A DNA stretch of 64,000 nt from Raffaelea ambrosiae (lineage: Eukaryota > Ascomycota > Sordariomycetes > Ophiostomatales > Ophiostomataceae): the NCBI GenBank assembly GCA_002778195.1, contig PCDI01000019.1, positions 310,001 through 374,000 on the forward strand, given 5' to 3'. Under the pieces are notes generated by a model. It saw only the letters and a program-made list of their open reading frames with translations, had not been told where the DNA came from and searched no databases. Shown piece by piece: positions 33,383 to 43,684 of the stretch. The position numbers and the translations under genes are program-made. Within the stretch, counting starts at the first letter, position 1, and the number at the start of each line of letters is the position of its first letter.

Positions 33383-33516
33383 CAGAGCCGCCCCAAGATT
33401 AGGTTGAGCCCAAAGATATGGAGAGTTACCAACAGCACAGTCACCAAGAGCAATTCTACGACGCAGCCTTACCACTCCTACAAAACCACCCTCACGTTTC
33501 GTACAATTGAGACATC

Positions 33517-34910
33517 ATGTCGACGCCCGAAGAAAAACTGGCCGCCTCTGTGGCGAGCTCCAAGGTGGAATACAAGGTTTGTTGGAATGCTGTCTCTGTC
33601 AAAGCTTTTCTTCCTCCTTTTTTTTGCCCCAAATCATATCACGAAAGCCAGTCCAGCTCTGACGCAATTTGCTTGGTTTTTAATAGCGGCTGGGCAAAAG
33701 TGGCCTGAAAGTGTCCGTGCCGATTCTCGGCACCATGTCGTACGGGACGCCCAGCTGGGCGCCGTGGGTTCTGGGCGAGGAGGAATCGTTGCCTCTGTTG
33801 AAGGCAGCCTACGACAAAGGGTTGAATACTGTACGTGGCACAGCGTATTACAAGACCTCTGGGGAGGGTGGAAGCATGCTGCCGACCCCTCATTTTGCGT
33901 GAATGGCTGAAACTGATCAGTGGCTTGCAAGTGGGACACGGCCAACGTCTACTCCAACGGCGAATCAGAGCGCATCATTGCCAAGGCGCTGAAGAAATAC
34001 GACATCCCGCGACGCAAGGTGCTCATCCTCACCAAGCTGTACGGGACAGTGGCCGAGGATGTCGGTCTGCGGACGATGCTGCACCGGGATGCGATCGCCG
34101 AGAGCAAGGACTATGTGAACCAATATGGTGAGCTTTTCCGGCCCCCCCCCCCCCGCCCCCCTTCTCTTCTCCCTTGAAACACTGGTGGACCTGGAAAACC
34201 TGGGAGATCTGGGAGACTAAAGTATCTCTCTAGGCCTGTCTAGAGCCGCCATCTTCAACCAGGTAGCGGCGTCCCTCAAGCGCCTGGAGACCGACTACAT
34301 CGACCTCCTCCAGATCCACCGGTACGACCCGGACACGCCGCCCGAAGAGGTCATGGAGGCGCTGCACGACCTGGTTCGGAGCGGCAAAGTGCGCTACATT
34401 GGCGCGTCGTCGATGTGGGCGTACCAGTTCGCGACGCTGCAGTTTGTGGCCGAGAAGAACGGCTGGACCAAGTTTGTGTCGATGCAGAACCACTACAGCC
34501 TGCTGTATCGCGAAGAGGAGCGCGAGATGAACAAGTTCTGCACCGAGACGGGCGTCGGCCTGATCCCATGGGCCCCCATTGCCCGCGGGCACCTGGCGCG
34601 TCCGCTCACCGAGTACGGCAAGACGTCGCGGTCGAGCCAGGAGCAGGCGAACCGGGGTGGCGGCGGGCTGGCGGCGGCGGACCAGGATATTATCAAGCGG
34701 GTGGAGGAGCTGGCCAAGAAGAAGGGGTGGACGATGTCGCAGGTGGCGTTGGCGTGGATCAACAAGCGGGTGTCGAGCCCGATTGTTGGGCTGAGCAGTC
34801 TGGCGCGGCTGGAAGAGGCGACGGACCTCAAGGGCAAGGTGCTGGAGCCGGAGGAGGAGAAGTATCTGGAGGAGCCATACCAGCCGGTGAACATCCAGGG
34901 GCACTCGTAA
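33517..34910 (+). CDS. Aldo-keto reductase (aryl-alcohol dehydrogenase type)
   Basis: Four exons (33517-33576, 33687-33830, 33932-34127, 34234-34910) join to 1077 nt, 358 aa. The NADPH-dependent (beta/alpha)8 reductase shows RLGKSGLKVS at the start of the barrel and the full catalytic tetrad: Asp70 and Tyr75 in WDTANVYSNGESE, Lys103 in ILTK and His162 in LLQIHR. The cofactor end is GVGLIPWAPIARG and PIVGLSS. The YGLSR segment is re-formed across intron 3, which includes a 13-nt C run. Relatives reduce aromatic or aliphatic aldehydes, and some serve in secondary metabolism. The specific substrate is unknown. Length is normal. Confidence 0.94.
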
Positions 34911-35625
34911 GAGGGGGGCCTAGGCAAGGTTAACCAGTCGTAGGGCGTGCGTGTCAAAAGTAGAAAGGAAACGAAATTGAACTGTGCACGACACCTCAGA
35001 TGAATTTGGTGTCGCTGTATTAATATGTGGTACCTGGTCGGACTTTAGCGGCCAGAAAAAAACTCCGACCAGTGCGAGCAGCAGTGCTTAATCAGCACTG
35101 AGGACGGCCTGCGGCAAATACGGACTTTGGCAGCCGGGCATTTCGACGCACTGTAGGCAGTGATCGACACAGTGGCTGTTCTTCTAGACCACCAAGCCGG
35201 AGTAAGAATCGGCGCCAGGCAGGAGGAGGCAGCAGGGGGGCAGCAAAAACGGACAGCCTTGCTTACGCCGCACTTGATTGAGGAAGAACGCAGAATGGCC
35301 GTCAAATGTCCGGACGAGACGTATAAGAAGGGCAGTTTGTGTCGAGGAAGTAGAGTTTGAAGAATCAGAAGAATCAGAAGAATCAGTTGAGAATCTGAAG
35401 AATCCGAAAAAACGAAAAGAAAACGCAACGCAAACAGCTTCACCGGGACGTTTTCAACGCAAACCGGCCCAAAAAAGTACCAGAGAACACCCACACAAGC
35501 CAAGACCTTTCCTACCTACAGACTCTCCACCCATCCACACTCCACCGGCGTCGCCAAGACCGCGACACAGCCTCGTGTTGCTTGTATTCCTCGCCGCTGT
35601 GCTCGCTGTACTCTACTCGTGCACG
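34911..35625. other. Spacer: aldo-keto reductase 3' flank and FMN reductase promoter
   Basis: A 715-bp region. GAATCAGAA-type repeats occur at 35361-35390. The reductase frame is open for 116 codons above its ATG, including a hydrophobic stretch, but has no in-frame ATG there. A TATAAGAA-like element lies at 35322-35329. Confidence 0.4.
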
Positions 35626-35669
35626 ATGGCCTCCACTGTTTCTACGACGACGAGTGCGGCTACCGCTGC

Positions 35670-35703
<34 letters not shown>

Positions 35704-36357
35704 GCATCTGCCAAGACCTGGCGCATCGGCATCGTCTGCGGCTCCCAGCGCGTCGTCCGCGCCGGGCCCCAGATCACCGCCTTTGTGCGGTCCGTCATTG
35801 AGACGGAGCTGAAGAAGACGCCCGGCACGGAGACGATCGCCGGGGCGGCAATCACGCTGGAAGACGTGGACATTGCCCAGGTGGGCCTTCCCTTGTGTGA
35901 CGAGCCCGGCGTGCCTTCGCAGATCAAGTCGCCCGACGGCTACGAGCACGCCCACACCCGGGCCTGGTCCCGGCGCATTGCCGCCCTCGACGGCTTTGTC
36001 TTTGTCACTCCGCAGTACAACTGGAGCATCCCGGCCGGCCTCAAGAACGCCATCGACTACCTCTTCCATGAGTGGAAGGGCAAGCCCGCCGTGATTGTCA
36101 GCTACGGCGGCCACGGCGGTGGCAAGGCTGCCGCCGCGCTGGCCACGGTGCTGGGCGGCGGGCTGGACATGCGGCTGGTGGCCGCGCCGCCGGTGGCGCT
36201 GGCGTTTCCGAACCGGGCGGTGCTGTACCAGGCGGCCACGGGAGAGGACCTTCACTTGGTCGATGGTGATCGTAGCAAGAGTGGCGGCATGTGGGAGGAC
36301 AAGCGGGACGAGATTGCCCAGTCGTGGGCGCAGTTGGTCGGACTGCTGGCTGCGTGA
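35626..36357 (+). CDS. NADPH-dependent FMN reductase (flavodoxin-like)
   Basis: A single-exon gene of 243 aa. The N-terminus is low complexity (Ser/Thr/Ala) with ten consecutive Ser. The flavodoxin-like fold starts at WRIGIVCGSQRVVRAG (phosphate loop), followed by VFVTPQYNWSIPAGLKNAIDYL, a classical motif of the FMN_red family, and VIVSYGGHGGGKAA. These enzymes reduce FMN or quinones with NADPH and act in redox cycling or azo/nitro compound reduction. It lies 715 bp downstream of the aldo-keto reductase on the same strand, so the two may share a detoxification context. No organelle signal is evident, although the Ser/Ala-rich N-terminus could be a weak transit peptide. Confidence 0.92.
35674..35703 (+). 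repeat. TCG trinucleotide tract coding for ten serines
   Basis: Ten uninterrupted TCG codons near the start of the FMN reductase. Pure repeats of this kind are prone to length variation. Confidence 0.92.
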
Positions 36358-38243
36358 CAGGAGAGAGGAGACGGGACTCATCAACAAAGTAGACAAGAAG
36401 ACAGGGGAGTCACAGCGGGACGGGATGGGAGCCAAGGCTGCCATGTGAACGAGCTATTTTGCTCGCATTGATTTTCTGGTTGTGTGGACCATATTGTGTC
36501 TTGGCTCTCAAAGAACATTGATGGGGGGCGTTGTCCGTGCGAACCAGGGTGCGCACTTGTGGAAGTTTTGTCTACGAAGTATCTGTTTCCCTACTTGTTT
36601 GTCCGTGTTTCTGTCCGTGTTTCTGACAGGGTGTGTCCTCGTTTATCCGCGTTTATTTCTGTTGTCTGTGTGGCAGTCAATGCTTGAGCAGAACTGTTTC
36701 TTTGTTATGAGCAGGTTCTGCTAATAATACGGCAGCAATTCTCGATAATTCTCTCACCTCGCATGTTTTTTAGAGTCTTTCTATGCAGTCCTAGAACTTA
36801 TACAGCATAATCTGCTCAGCCAAGACACGCATCTCAAATCAACGAGGAGAGCACCTTAGATTGCCCAGCCTGCTATAAGCTTAATTCGTCAAGACTGGAT
36901 CCTTCGCGCAAGCTTTTTGTATTGCATTCTACTTGCAACTATTATGTTCATACTATTGTGTAGTTACACGTGCTCGCTTCGCCTCGCTTCTACTCGTTGC
37001 CCGTTTTGCCATCTGCTCGTCTGGAATGGTTTCTTCCTTCTCGCATGACTACGACTCTAACGAGCTTGTACTCAGCGCGTACTATCTACCATAGTAGAAA
37101 CAAAACTGCTCGCCTCTCGCCTCTTGCCGTTGCGCCCTCAGATTGAGTGCATTTGAGCAAGTTATCCAGCCCGTGTACCCTCCTCGCCACCAGCCAACCA
37201 GCGCACACTATCAGCACCTTGTCCCCGCTGGCGCCGCATTGCCAAGCGCTCCCGCTGCCCTGTGCGCCCCTGCCTTGCCCAAAGGGGCCAACGACGGGGC
37301 AGGGTAATATGGAAAGGTCCAGGCTGCCGGGACCGGCAAGCTAATAACGAATACTGGGAAGCTTGCACAAGGCTAGGCCGAGTGGGGGGGGGGCTCCTTC
37401 CTCACATCTCACACTCTATCTTTTGCCTCTTGCCCAGACTGGAGCTCCTTCTTGGCTGGTCCACCACACACAACGCACATAAACGCAAGGCCAACAACAC
37501 TGGGGTACTACTCGTATGTAGTTGAGCATCTAAACGTCTAGTTGGTAGCAGCCCTGGCCTCCCCAGCAAGCATCCTAGCAACAACACAAAAACTTGCTCA
37601 AGCGGCGCGGGGCTGTCCCCGACTTGGATTGTCGTGCGTCGTTTTGTCTGTTAGCGCAATGGGCACATCCAAGCAAGTGACAGATGCCAACACTTGTGGG
37701 ATCTCACGACTGCTCGGCTTGCCTGTTTAGACTCTGGAAAAGTAAGGTTGACCCATTGGTCTCCTTCTTTTCTTGCTATCCGAACTCCTTACAAAAGTGA
37801 AAAGAACAAAGAAGACCCAGGTGGGACGCCAAAAATGAGCACAAAATTGAGCACAAAATCAAACAAACCAACAACGGCAACCCACCCATAGAACCCTTCC
37901 TATAGCCTCCAATGTGACGTCCGCTCTTGTGCCTGACAGGTTCCATGAGTAGTTCCCCATCTGCGACCCTCAGCCCGTCTTCCGTTCCCTCCCCTCCTCC
38001 TCGAGCTTGGAGCAAGCCGCATGTACAAATAGCGCCACCCCCCAGGTAGACTCTGGTTGCGTCAGCTCTTGCTCTTGCTCTGCTCTGTCTCTGTCCTACC
38101 TGGTCCTCTACTCTGTTCTTTTCCTTTGCTTTTGCTATCATATTATACTTGCTCTTTGTACAAATCCGCATTGCTGGTACTCTAATTCCAACTACGTCTT
38201 GGGCCTCATCTCAACTCCCATCTCTCCCTACGCCTTTGCCAAC
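36358..38243. other. 1.9-kb spacer
   Basis: This lies between the FMN reductase stop and the BIM1-like gene start. It contains a CGCTTCGCCTCGCTTC stretch (36975-36990) and a TACTCGTA octamer (37509-37516). The C/T-rich region 38040-38243 is probably the promoter and leader of the next gene. Small open frames have no protein features. Confidence 0.4.
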
Positions 38244-39078
38244 ATGTTCTCTTCTGTCCTCCTCGTCCTCGCCGGCGCTGCCAGTCTGGTCTCTGCTCAC
38301 TTCTCCATCGCGTACCCGTCATGGCGTGCTGATGCCCTCAATAATGACAGCTACTCCGAGTACTCCTATCCTTGTAAGTCTCCCCGGCTCCGTGGTCAAG
38401 CCTATGATACAATGTAATCACAGGCAGTCTCTCTCTCTCTCTCGTTCGTGTCCCTCATCTACCTGTGCGTCTTCGCACTCACACTCACACTCTACAGGTG
38501 CCGGCGTCCCTGTCGGCTCGTGGAACCGCACCGATTGGTCTCTCGACGGCGGCTCCCTCTATCTCGACCTCCACCACCCCTGGACCTACATCTTTGTCAA
38601 TCTCGGCCTCGGCGACAATGTCACCAACTTCAACTACTCGCTGACCCCCAGCTTCTGGAATGAGACAGGCACGGGCAACCTGTGCATCCCCCAGATCCCC
38701 CTGCCCGCCGATCTCGCGCCCACCGACGGCCAGACCGCCTCCATCCAGGTCGTCACCCTCGGCGAGAGCGGTTCCGCCCTTTACAGCTGCGCCGACATCA
38801 CCTTCCGCGCCAATGTCTCGGCCTTTGGCGGCGCCAACTGCACCACCACCGACGGCGTCACTTACAGCGTGGTCAACGAGGAGACCAACGGGACGACCAC
38901 CACCGACGGCTCGGGCAGCTCTTCCTCTTCCGGCTCGGCCTCGAGCTCCGGCGCATCGTCCAGCAGCTCGGCAAGCAGCTCTGCCTCCAGTGTCGGTTCT
39001 CTCCCTGGCATCAGCACGGTCCTGTTGACGTCCGTGGCCGCTCTGGCTGTGGCCTTTGCTGCTGGTCTGGCCTTGTAA
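38244..39078 (+). CDS. BIM1-like copper protein (LPMO-fold X325 family), GPI-anchored
   Basis: Two exons (38244-38373, 38498-39078) give 711 nt, 236 aa. An 18-residue signal peptide ends in Ala, leaving His19 as the new N-terminus: HFSIAYPSWRADALN. An N-terminal His after signal cleavage is the copper-brace residue of LPMO-like proteins, and HxxxxYPxWR is typical of the BIM1/X325 group. Cys re-formed across the intron, N-glycosylation sequons and a YSCADITF motif fit that group. A Ser-rich stalk and a hydrophobic C-terminus form a GPI signal. Family members sit on the cell surface and, in Cryptococcus, one helps copper uptake. They are not known to cleave polysaccharide. Confidence 0.86.
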
Positions 39079-39777
39079 ACGCAGCGAAAGAAAATAGGTC
39101 AAGGGGGGGGCCGAAGAGCTGGACGAACAAGGAGTAAGAGCACGTGGAAGTGAGATTTGGTCCTGGGCCACCATTGTTTCTGCCATGTATTACCACTGTT
39201 CGCGGGCCTTCCTTCCGTGTGTGGACCATATAATTCACTTCGTCGTTCTTGCTATTCATCTTTTGTCACTTAAATAGCTTGTTGATATTCGGCAACGGTA
39301 TACGAAATCATTAAGGGTGTTATGTCTTTGCCGATATGATCTCCCTTGCAGATCCTTCTGTCGTGTGAAGTGAGATGAAAAGTGAGCGCAACAAAACAAG
39401 TGTAAACAGTAATGAAGTCGACTCTAGCAGGTAACTATATCTTGAAGATGCTTGAATATGCTTGAAGATGCTGTGTAAATGTGTAGCGTAAGATACTGTG
39501 GTGTTTCCAAATGCCGACGCCATACATAAACGATGCTCAATGGAAAATATGAAGTGCAAACAAACAATGCAGAAAATGCCTAAAAATGCGCCAGGGGTAT
39601 GATGAAAAGCACACAAACCTCCCTCTCCCAGTCTCGTATAATTCGTATGCCTCACTCCTGTGTACCTCGGTACATATCTTCCGTCTTGTCGTCCTATCGT
39701 ATATACCATTCCACTTCGATAACCAAAAAAAAGACCCCGTAAAAACCCCATCAACTACCACTTCTGTCTTTTCAAAA
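39079..39777. other. Spacer between convergent genes
   Basis: A 699-bp region between the BIM1-like stop and the kinase stop. It has degenerate TGCTTGAAGATGCTTGAATA repeats (39448-39472) and nothing coding. Confidence 0.45.
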
Positions 39778-41832
39778 TCAATTCGCCGAGTCGACATACA
39801 ACTCCTTGACCACTTTATGTATGGGAATCCTCTGCGCCCGGTTAGGCGCCAACATCTCGTATGCTAGTCGTTCCAGCTTGTCTTCCCGGTTGAGCTTCTC
39901 CTTGGCCTCGCTGACCTCGGACAGCCACATCTGCATCTGCGCCATTGCAGACAGTCCCGGGGCGCCGGGGCCGCCGGGCGGTCTGCTGCTTAGTCCTCCC
40001 CCAGAAGGCGCATTAACATCGGCAATCATCCAGTACAAAGGCCGCGCCTGATGCCGCCCGCGCGAGTCTGGAAACGAAATCTTCCGCAGAACGTAAAGCA
40101 TCGTGATGCCGAGTGCCCACACGTCGCTGGGAGCGCCGCGAAGCTTGCGCCCAATAAACTCGGGTGGTACGTAGTACGGCGTGCCGCCCGCCGACGGCCG
40201 ATTGTTCGTGTGCGTGGTCAGGCCAAAGTCGCACAGGACGGCGCCCCGCTCGCGCGAGTACAAAATGTTGGCCGGCTTGATGTCGTTATGCACCAGGTTG
40301 CGTCCGTGGATGTACTGCAGCGCGCCGGCAATGTCACGCAGGATCCGGGTAGCGTCCTGGCGGTCGCCTGTGAAATAGTCCGAATTGGCCGCGCGCCAGA
40401 CGCCCTTGGCGCTCAGATCATGGCCGTCAACGTGTTCCATGTACAGCGACAGGTGTCGTGCGTCGCCCCCATACAGTCGCACAATGCTATTGTGCTGCAG
40501 GTACTCGTGCGACTGGTATTCACGTAGCCATGTATCGGCTTGTCGGATGACATTCCGTTCCGTCTCCTGCGGCCTTGCCGCAGCAATTGTCCCGCCGGCG
40601 CCACCGCGCGCCGAGGCTGTGGCCGGTGGCCGTGTCTTGATGACTTTCACAGTAATGACGCTTTCTGGTGGGACACTGGGATGGTCTGTGGTGCCGGTAA
40701 AGACCTTTGAGAGGGCGGTTGACGCTATTGGCTCGCGTCGGGTCAACTGGTATGTGTCCATCTCGCAGCCGCCTGGAAGATCGGCTGTGTCTCCCTTGCC
40801 CAAAGCCAATAACGCATTGCCGTTAGTCAGGGTGCCAACCTCGTTGCCCTTGGCGCTCGTGGGGAGGGGAAACACGAGAGGGTCGGCCGTTGGGCGCAGA
40901 AACATGATGACGGCCTCCTGGTCTTTGTCCTTGCTGTCATTGCTGGCCTGGTGGCTGTTGTTGTCTGCATCTCTGGATCCATCCCCATTAAGTACCCTGT
41001 CTTTGTCGTTGTCAGTGTCCTTGAAAATCGGCTTGATGGCGTTGGTCTCGGCTTGGGCAGCCGTTTTGTCCAACGTTTTCTGCCTTCGTGGGTCCGGTCC
41101 GACAGCATCGCCAGCAACAGCCACAAACGTTCTCTTTCCAGACGAGTTTGGTGTTTTGGCAAAGTCCTGGACGTCTGACGTCGGCGGCAGTGCGAGTCTC
41201 CGGATTGTGGCCTTTCTTTTCTCGAGTATGCGAAAGTCCAGAACGTCGATGCCGATGATCCTGATCCTCCACGTGCCTGGTGACAGGGCCTTGGTGGTGC
41301 CCGGGTTAACGGTGTATTCTATGCCGGTAGACCCGGGGCCGTCAAGGCTGGGTGACACTCGTGTTAGGGCAATGGGGAAGTCGCCGTTGTTCAACAGAAT
41401 CTGGTTATCACTGGCCGGGTCGTAGTACAGCTCGCACAGGAGTGGTGGAACAGATGGTACACCAGCTGTGTGCTCTCCTGGTACAAGAACGGTGAATTTG
41501 ATGTCTTTGGACGTCTGGGTCACGGCGAGTACGGTTTCCTGTGGCTGGTCCGAGTTGGAGACCTCGGCGCGAAGAGCCACCCATTCACAGTTTTCGGTGT
41601 TCCCTGGACTGACCGAGCGGCTGCGGAGAGGACGGACCAGCAGGCGGATGTCCTTGTCGGGCGGCACTACCAGCTCGTCCAGATGTACGGGTCCATACCC
41701 GTCGGCTGACACGAGGCTTTCCCGGACATGCAGGGCGTGTAACCGGGAGGCATATTCAGACGATGAGAACGGCTCGGTTTTTTCTTCAGACCCATACTCT
41801 GAGTCAGGCTGTGGTAATGTGTTGTTGTTCAT
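39778..41832 (-). CDS. Protein kinase with divergent catalytic loop and N-terminal unknown domain
   Basis: A single-exon gene of 684 aa from the ATG at 41832. Residues 1-340 form an N-terminal region with beta-rich stretches (WVALRAEV, IEYTVNPG, WRIRIIGIDVLDFR) that I do not recognise, then an Asp/Asn/Lys-rich linker. The kinase domain spans about 350-670. It has VITVKVIKT with Lys396 as the probable ATP-anchoring residue, the catalytic loop VHNDIKPANIL (Asp517) with Asn516 replacing the usual Arg, DFG at 535, and GTPYYVPPEF as the APE equivalent. The catalytic residues are present, so activity is plausible. It resembles fungal-specific serine/threonine kinases with HND loops. Target unknown. 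Confidence 0.88.
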   Translation of the reverse strand: MNNNTLPQPDSEYGSEEKTEPFSSSEYASRLHALHVRESLVSADGYGPVHLDELVVPPDKDIRLLVRPLRSRSVSPGNTENCEWVALRAEVSNSDQPQETVLAVTQTSKDIKFTVLVPGEHTAGVPSVPPLLCELYYDPASDNQILLNNGDFPIALTRVSPSLDGPGSTGIEYTVNPGTTKALSPGTWRIRIIGIDVLDFRILEKRKATIRRLALPPTSDVQDFAKTPNSSGKRTFVAVAGDAVGPDPRRQKTLDKTAAQAETNAIKPIFKDTDNDKDRVLNGDGSRDADNNSHQASNDSKDKDQEAVIMFLRPTADPLVFPLPTSAKGNEVGTLTNGNALLALGKGDTADLPGGCEMDTYQLTRREPIASTALSKVFTGTTDHPSVPPESVITVKVIKTRPPATASARGGAGGTIAAARPQETERNVIRQADTWLREYQSHEYLQHNSIVRLYGGDARHLSLYMEHVDGHDLSAKGVWRAANSDYFTGDRQDATRILRDIAGALQYIHGRNLVHNDIKPANILYSRERGAVLCDFGLTTHTNNRPSAGGTPYYVPPEFIGRKLRGAPSDVWALGITMLYVLRKISFPDSRGRHQARPLYWMIADVNAPSGGGLSSRPPGGPGAPGLSAMAQMQMWLSEVSEAKEKLNREDKLERLAYEMLAPNRAQRIPIHKVVKELYVDSAN

Positions 41833-43684
41833 GGTAGGAGGAGTCGATGGGGGTTGACAATCAGACCGAAGCGAGCCGTGAGTCACTCGGTCGTTGGGCC
41901 AGCCAGACAGACCGCAACGGGAGCGGGGAGATATCCTTCGTCGCTCGGGTGAGCCAGCAAGAGGAGGATCAGGTAACGCGACAGGGGAAGACAAAGGCGA
42001 TTCAATGAGAGTAAGAGACAGGAAAAGGGACAAGAGAAAGAAGGAGTAGGAAGGAAGAAACCCGGCAAAAAAAAAAAGAGACAAAGAGACAAAGAGACAG
42101 AGAACCCGAACGGCACGGACAGACAACACAGGATGGCCGGTAACTAATATGCTATGATGCTTTGTGCAGTTCCAAGAGCCGTGATGTTCGCTTTCAAAAT
42201 GCTCTCTTTTGGCGAAAGGAGGCAGCCCGCTGGACAAAGCTGGGCGGAAGCGCCTTTGACAACCCACGGGCGACTGGCCTAAATAAAAAGACAAAGATTG
42301 CAGTGCGTGCTCTGCAGTGCGTGCTCTGCAGTGCGTGCTATGCGCCAGCGCTGCTCCAGACGGGCATGACCAGGGGGCGTGAGGTGTCGTCGCAGAATCA
42401 CGAACTCTGTCTCACGGCGCAAAAAGGCAGCAAAAAAGAGTCAGATGGGAAAAGAGGAAAGAGCATAAGACGACGTCGGAAGACGAGATGGCCCGGTGAT
42501 GCAGAGTATTATTACTGCCCTCGCCGTTTGGGAAAGCGCATGGGTCGTGCCTTCCGAACCAGCTAGGCACCTGCCGCCCACTGTCTCCCATAGCCCCAAC
42601 AGCCCAATAGGACCTGCCCGTTTTTTTGAGGCTGAACCCACTGGAAATTATTAATAAGCTGCCAAAGCCGCAGCTGCAGTGTGTGTGCTGTATCCGTACT
42701 GTACGAACAAACTGTGTAAGATGATCCAGGCATCAGACATTGGGGCTGATGGATGCGCAGACAGAACGCCATTACTTGGCAAGGAGACAACTTGTAGCAG
42801 TACTCAAGAACAGGCTGTCCTCCATTGGCAGGTCAGTACCTTTACATGCAACGGCCCGCAGCAAAGGACCTGGCCACCAACGCGGACAGTGCTCATGAAG
42901 GTACAGAGTACAGCCAAACGTATAAGTGGATCTGACTATTTCTGGTTGGCTGCAGGTTCCCTATTCTAGCACGGCGATTGGATGAACAGTGTGGCGAGCC
43001 TAGTGGAAAAGCCCCTCCGGTCCTATGGCGAAGCAGCCATCGTGTCCGCTAGCGGCAAATCCTTCAGACAAGGAGGGGACCTTCAAGGACACCATTGGCT
43101 GGAGAACAAGAAATGACCATTAGCGGGAAAATAGCCCCACCGTCATGCATTAGCGTGTCTGTACTCTGCCCCCAAGTAATTACCCCCAAGCCTTTGGTGG
43201 ATTGGATACACCGCACCGCCCCACTTTCAGCCCGTTTTTGCATCGTGTTGCTGTCATGGCCCTGCGTCCTGGTATTTTGCTTCTCCCACTATCTCGTCGC
43301 CTTTCTGTCTTCATCATCCACAAATCTACGATTCTCGCTTTGCCTTCAGCGCTCTCTGACCTCTCGACACCCCCAAACCCACCCCAAACCACAACCGACC
43401 CTTCCAAAATCATCGCCAAAATGTACTCTCTATCGACGACTTCGAAGATCTAGATGGCTCTTTCGCCCATGCCTTCATCGGCTCTCCGTTTCGCTCAACT
43501 AACTTCCAGCGGTCGCGTTGCCTGCTCCCTTTCGACTCCTGCCATCTTCCACAGACCTTTACGCCATCCAGTCTGAACGCCCTCTCCTCTCCTGCCCTTC
43601 TGGCAGGACGACATACAAGACCCCAAATCCCATCCACCGTGTCTCCTTTCCCCTTTCTTCTTTTTTCCTCCTCCTCCCGCCAAC
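41833..43684. other. 1.85-kb spacer: divergent promoters of kinase and unknown gene
   Basis: Purine-rich tracts upstream of the kinase (42000-42100) are CT-rich on the kinase strand, as for a leader. Three 14-bp units GCAGTGCGTGCTCT lie at 42300-42341. The last 300 bp before 43685 is C/T-rich and carries two abutting upstream ORFs annotated separately. Confidence 0.45.
43421..43576 (+). promoter_or_regulatory. Two abutting upstream ORFs in the leader of the 43685 gene
   Basis: uORF1 (43421-43453) starts in a strong context (CCAAAATG) and encodes ten residues. Its stop is followed at once by the ATG of uORF2 (TAGATG, 43454). uORF2 encodes 40 residues and ends at 43576, 108 bp before the main ATG. 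If the transcript includes them, they would restrict ribosome access to the main frame. Transcript extent is not known. Confidence 0.4.

Larger units (their letters stand above)
32410..33516. other. Spacer: F-box gene 3' flank and aldo-keto reductase promoter
   Basis: A 1.1-kb region with AT-rich stretches (32490-32525), a long uninterrupted T run (about 32663-32688) and, near the right end, a TATA-like element annotated separately. No coding frame is supported. Confidence 0.45.
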
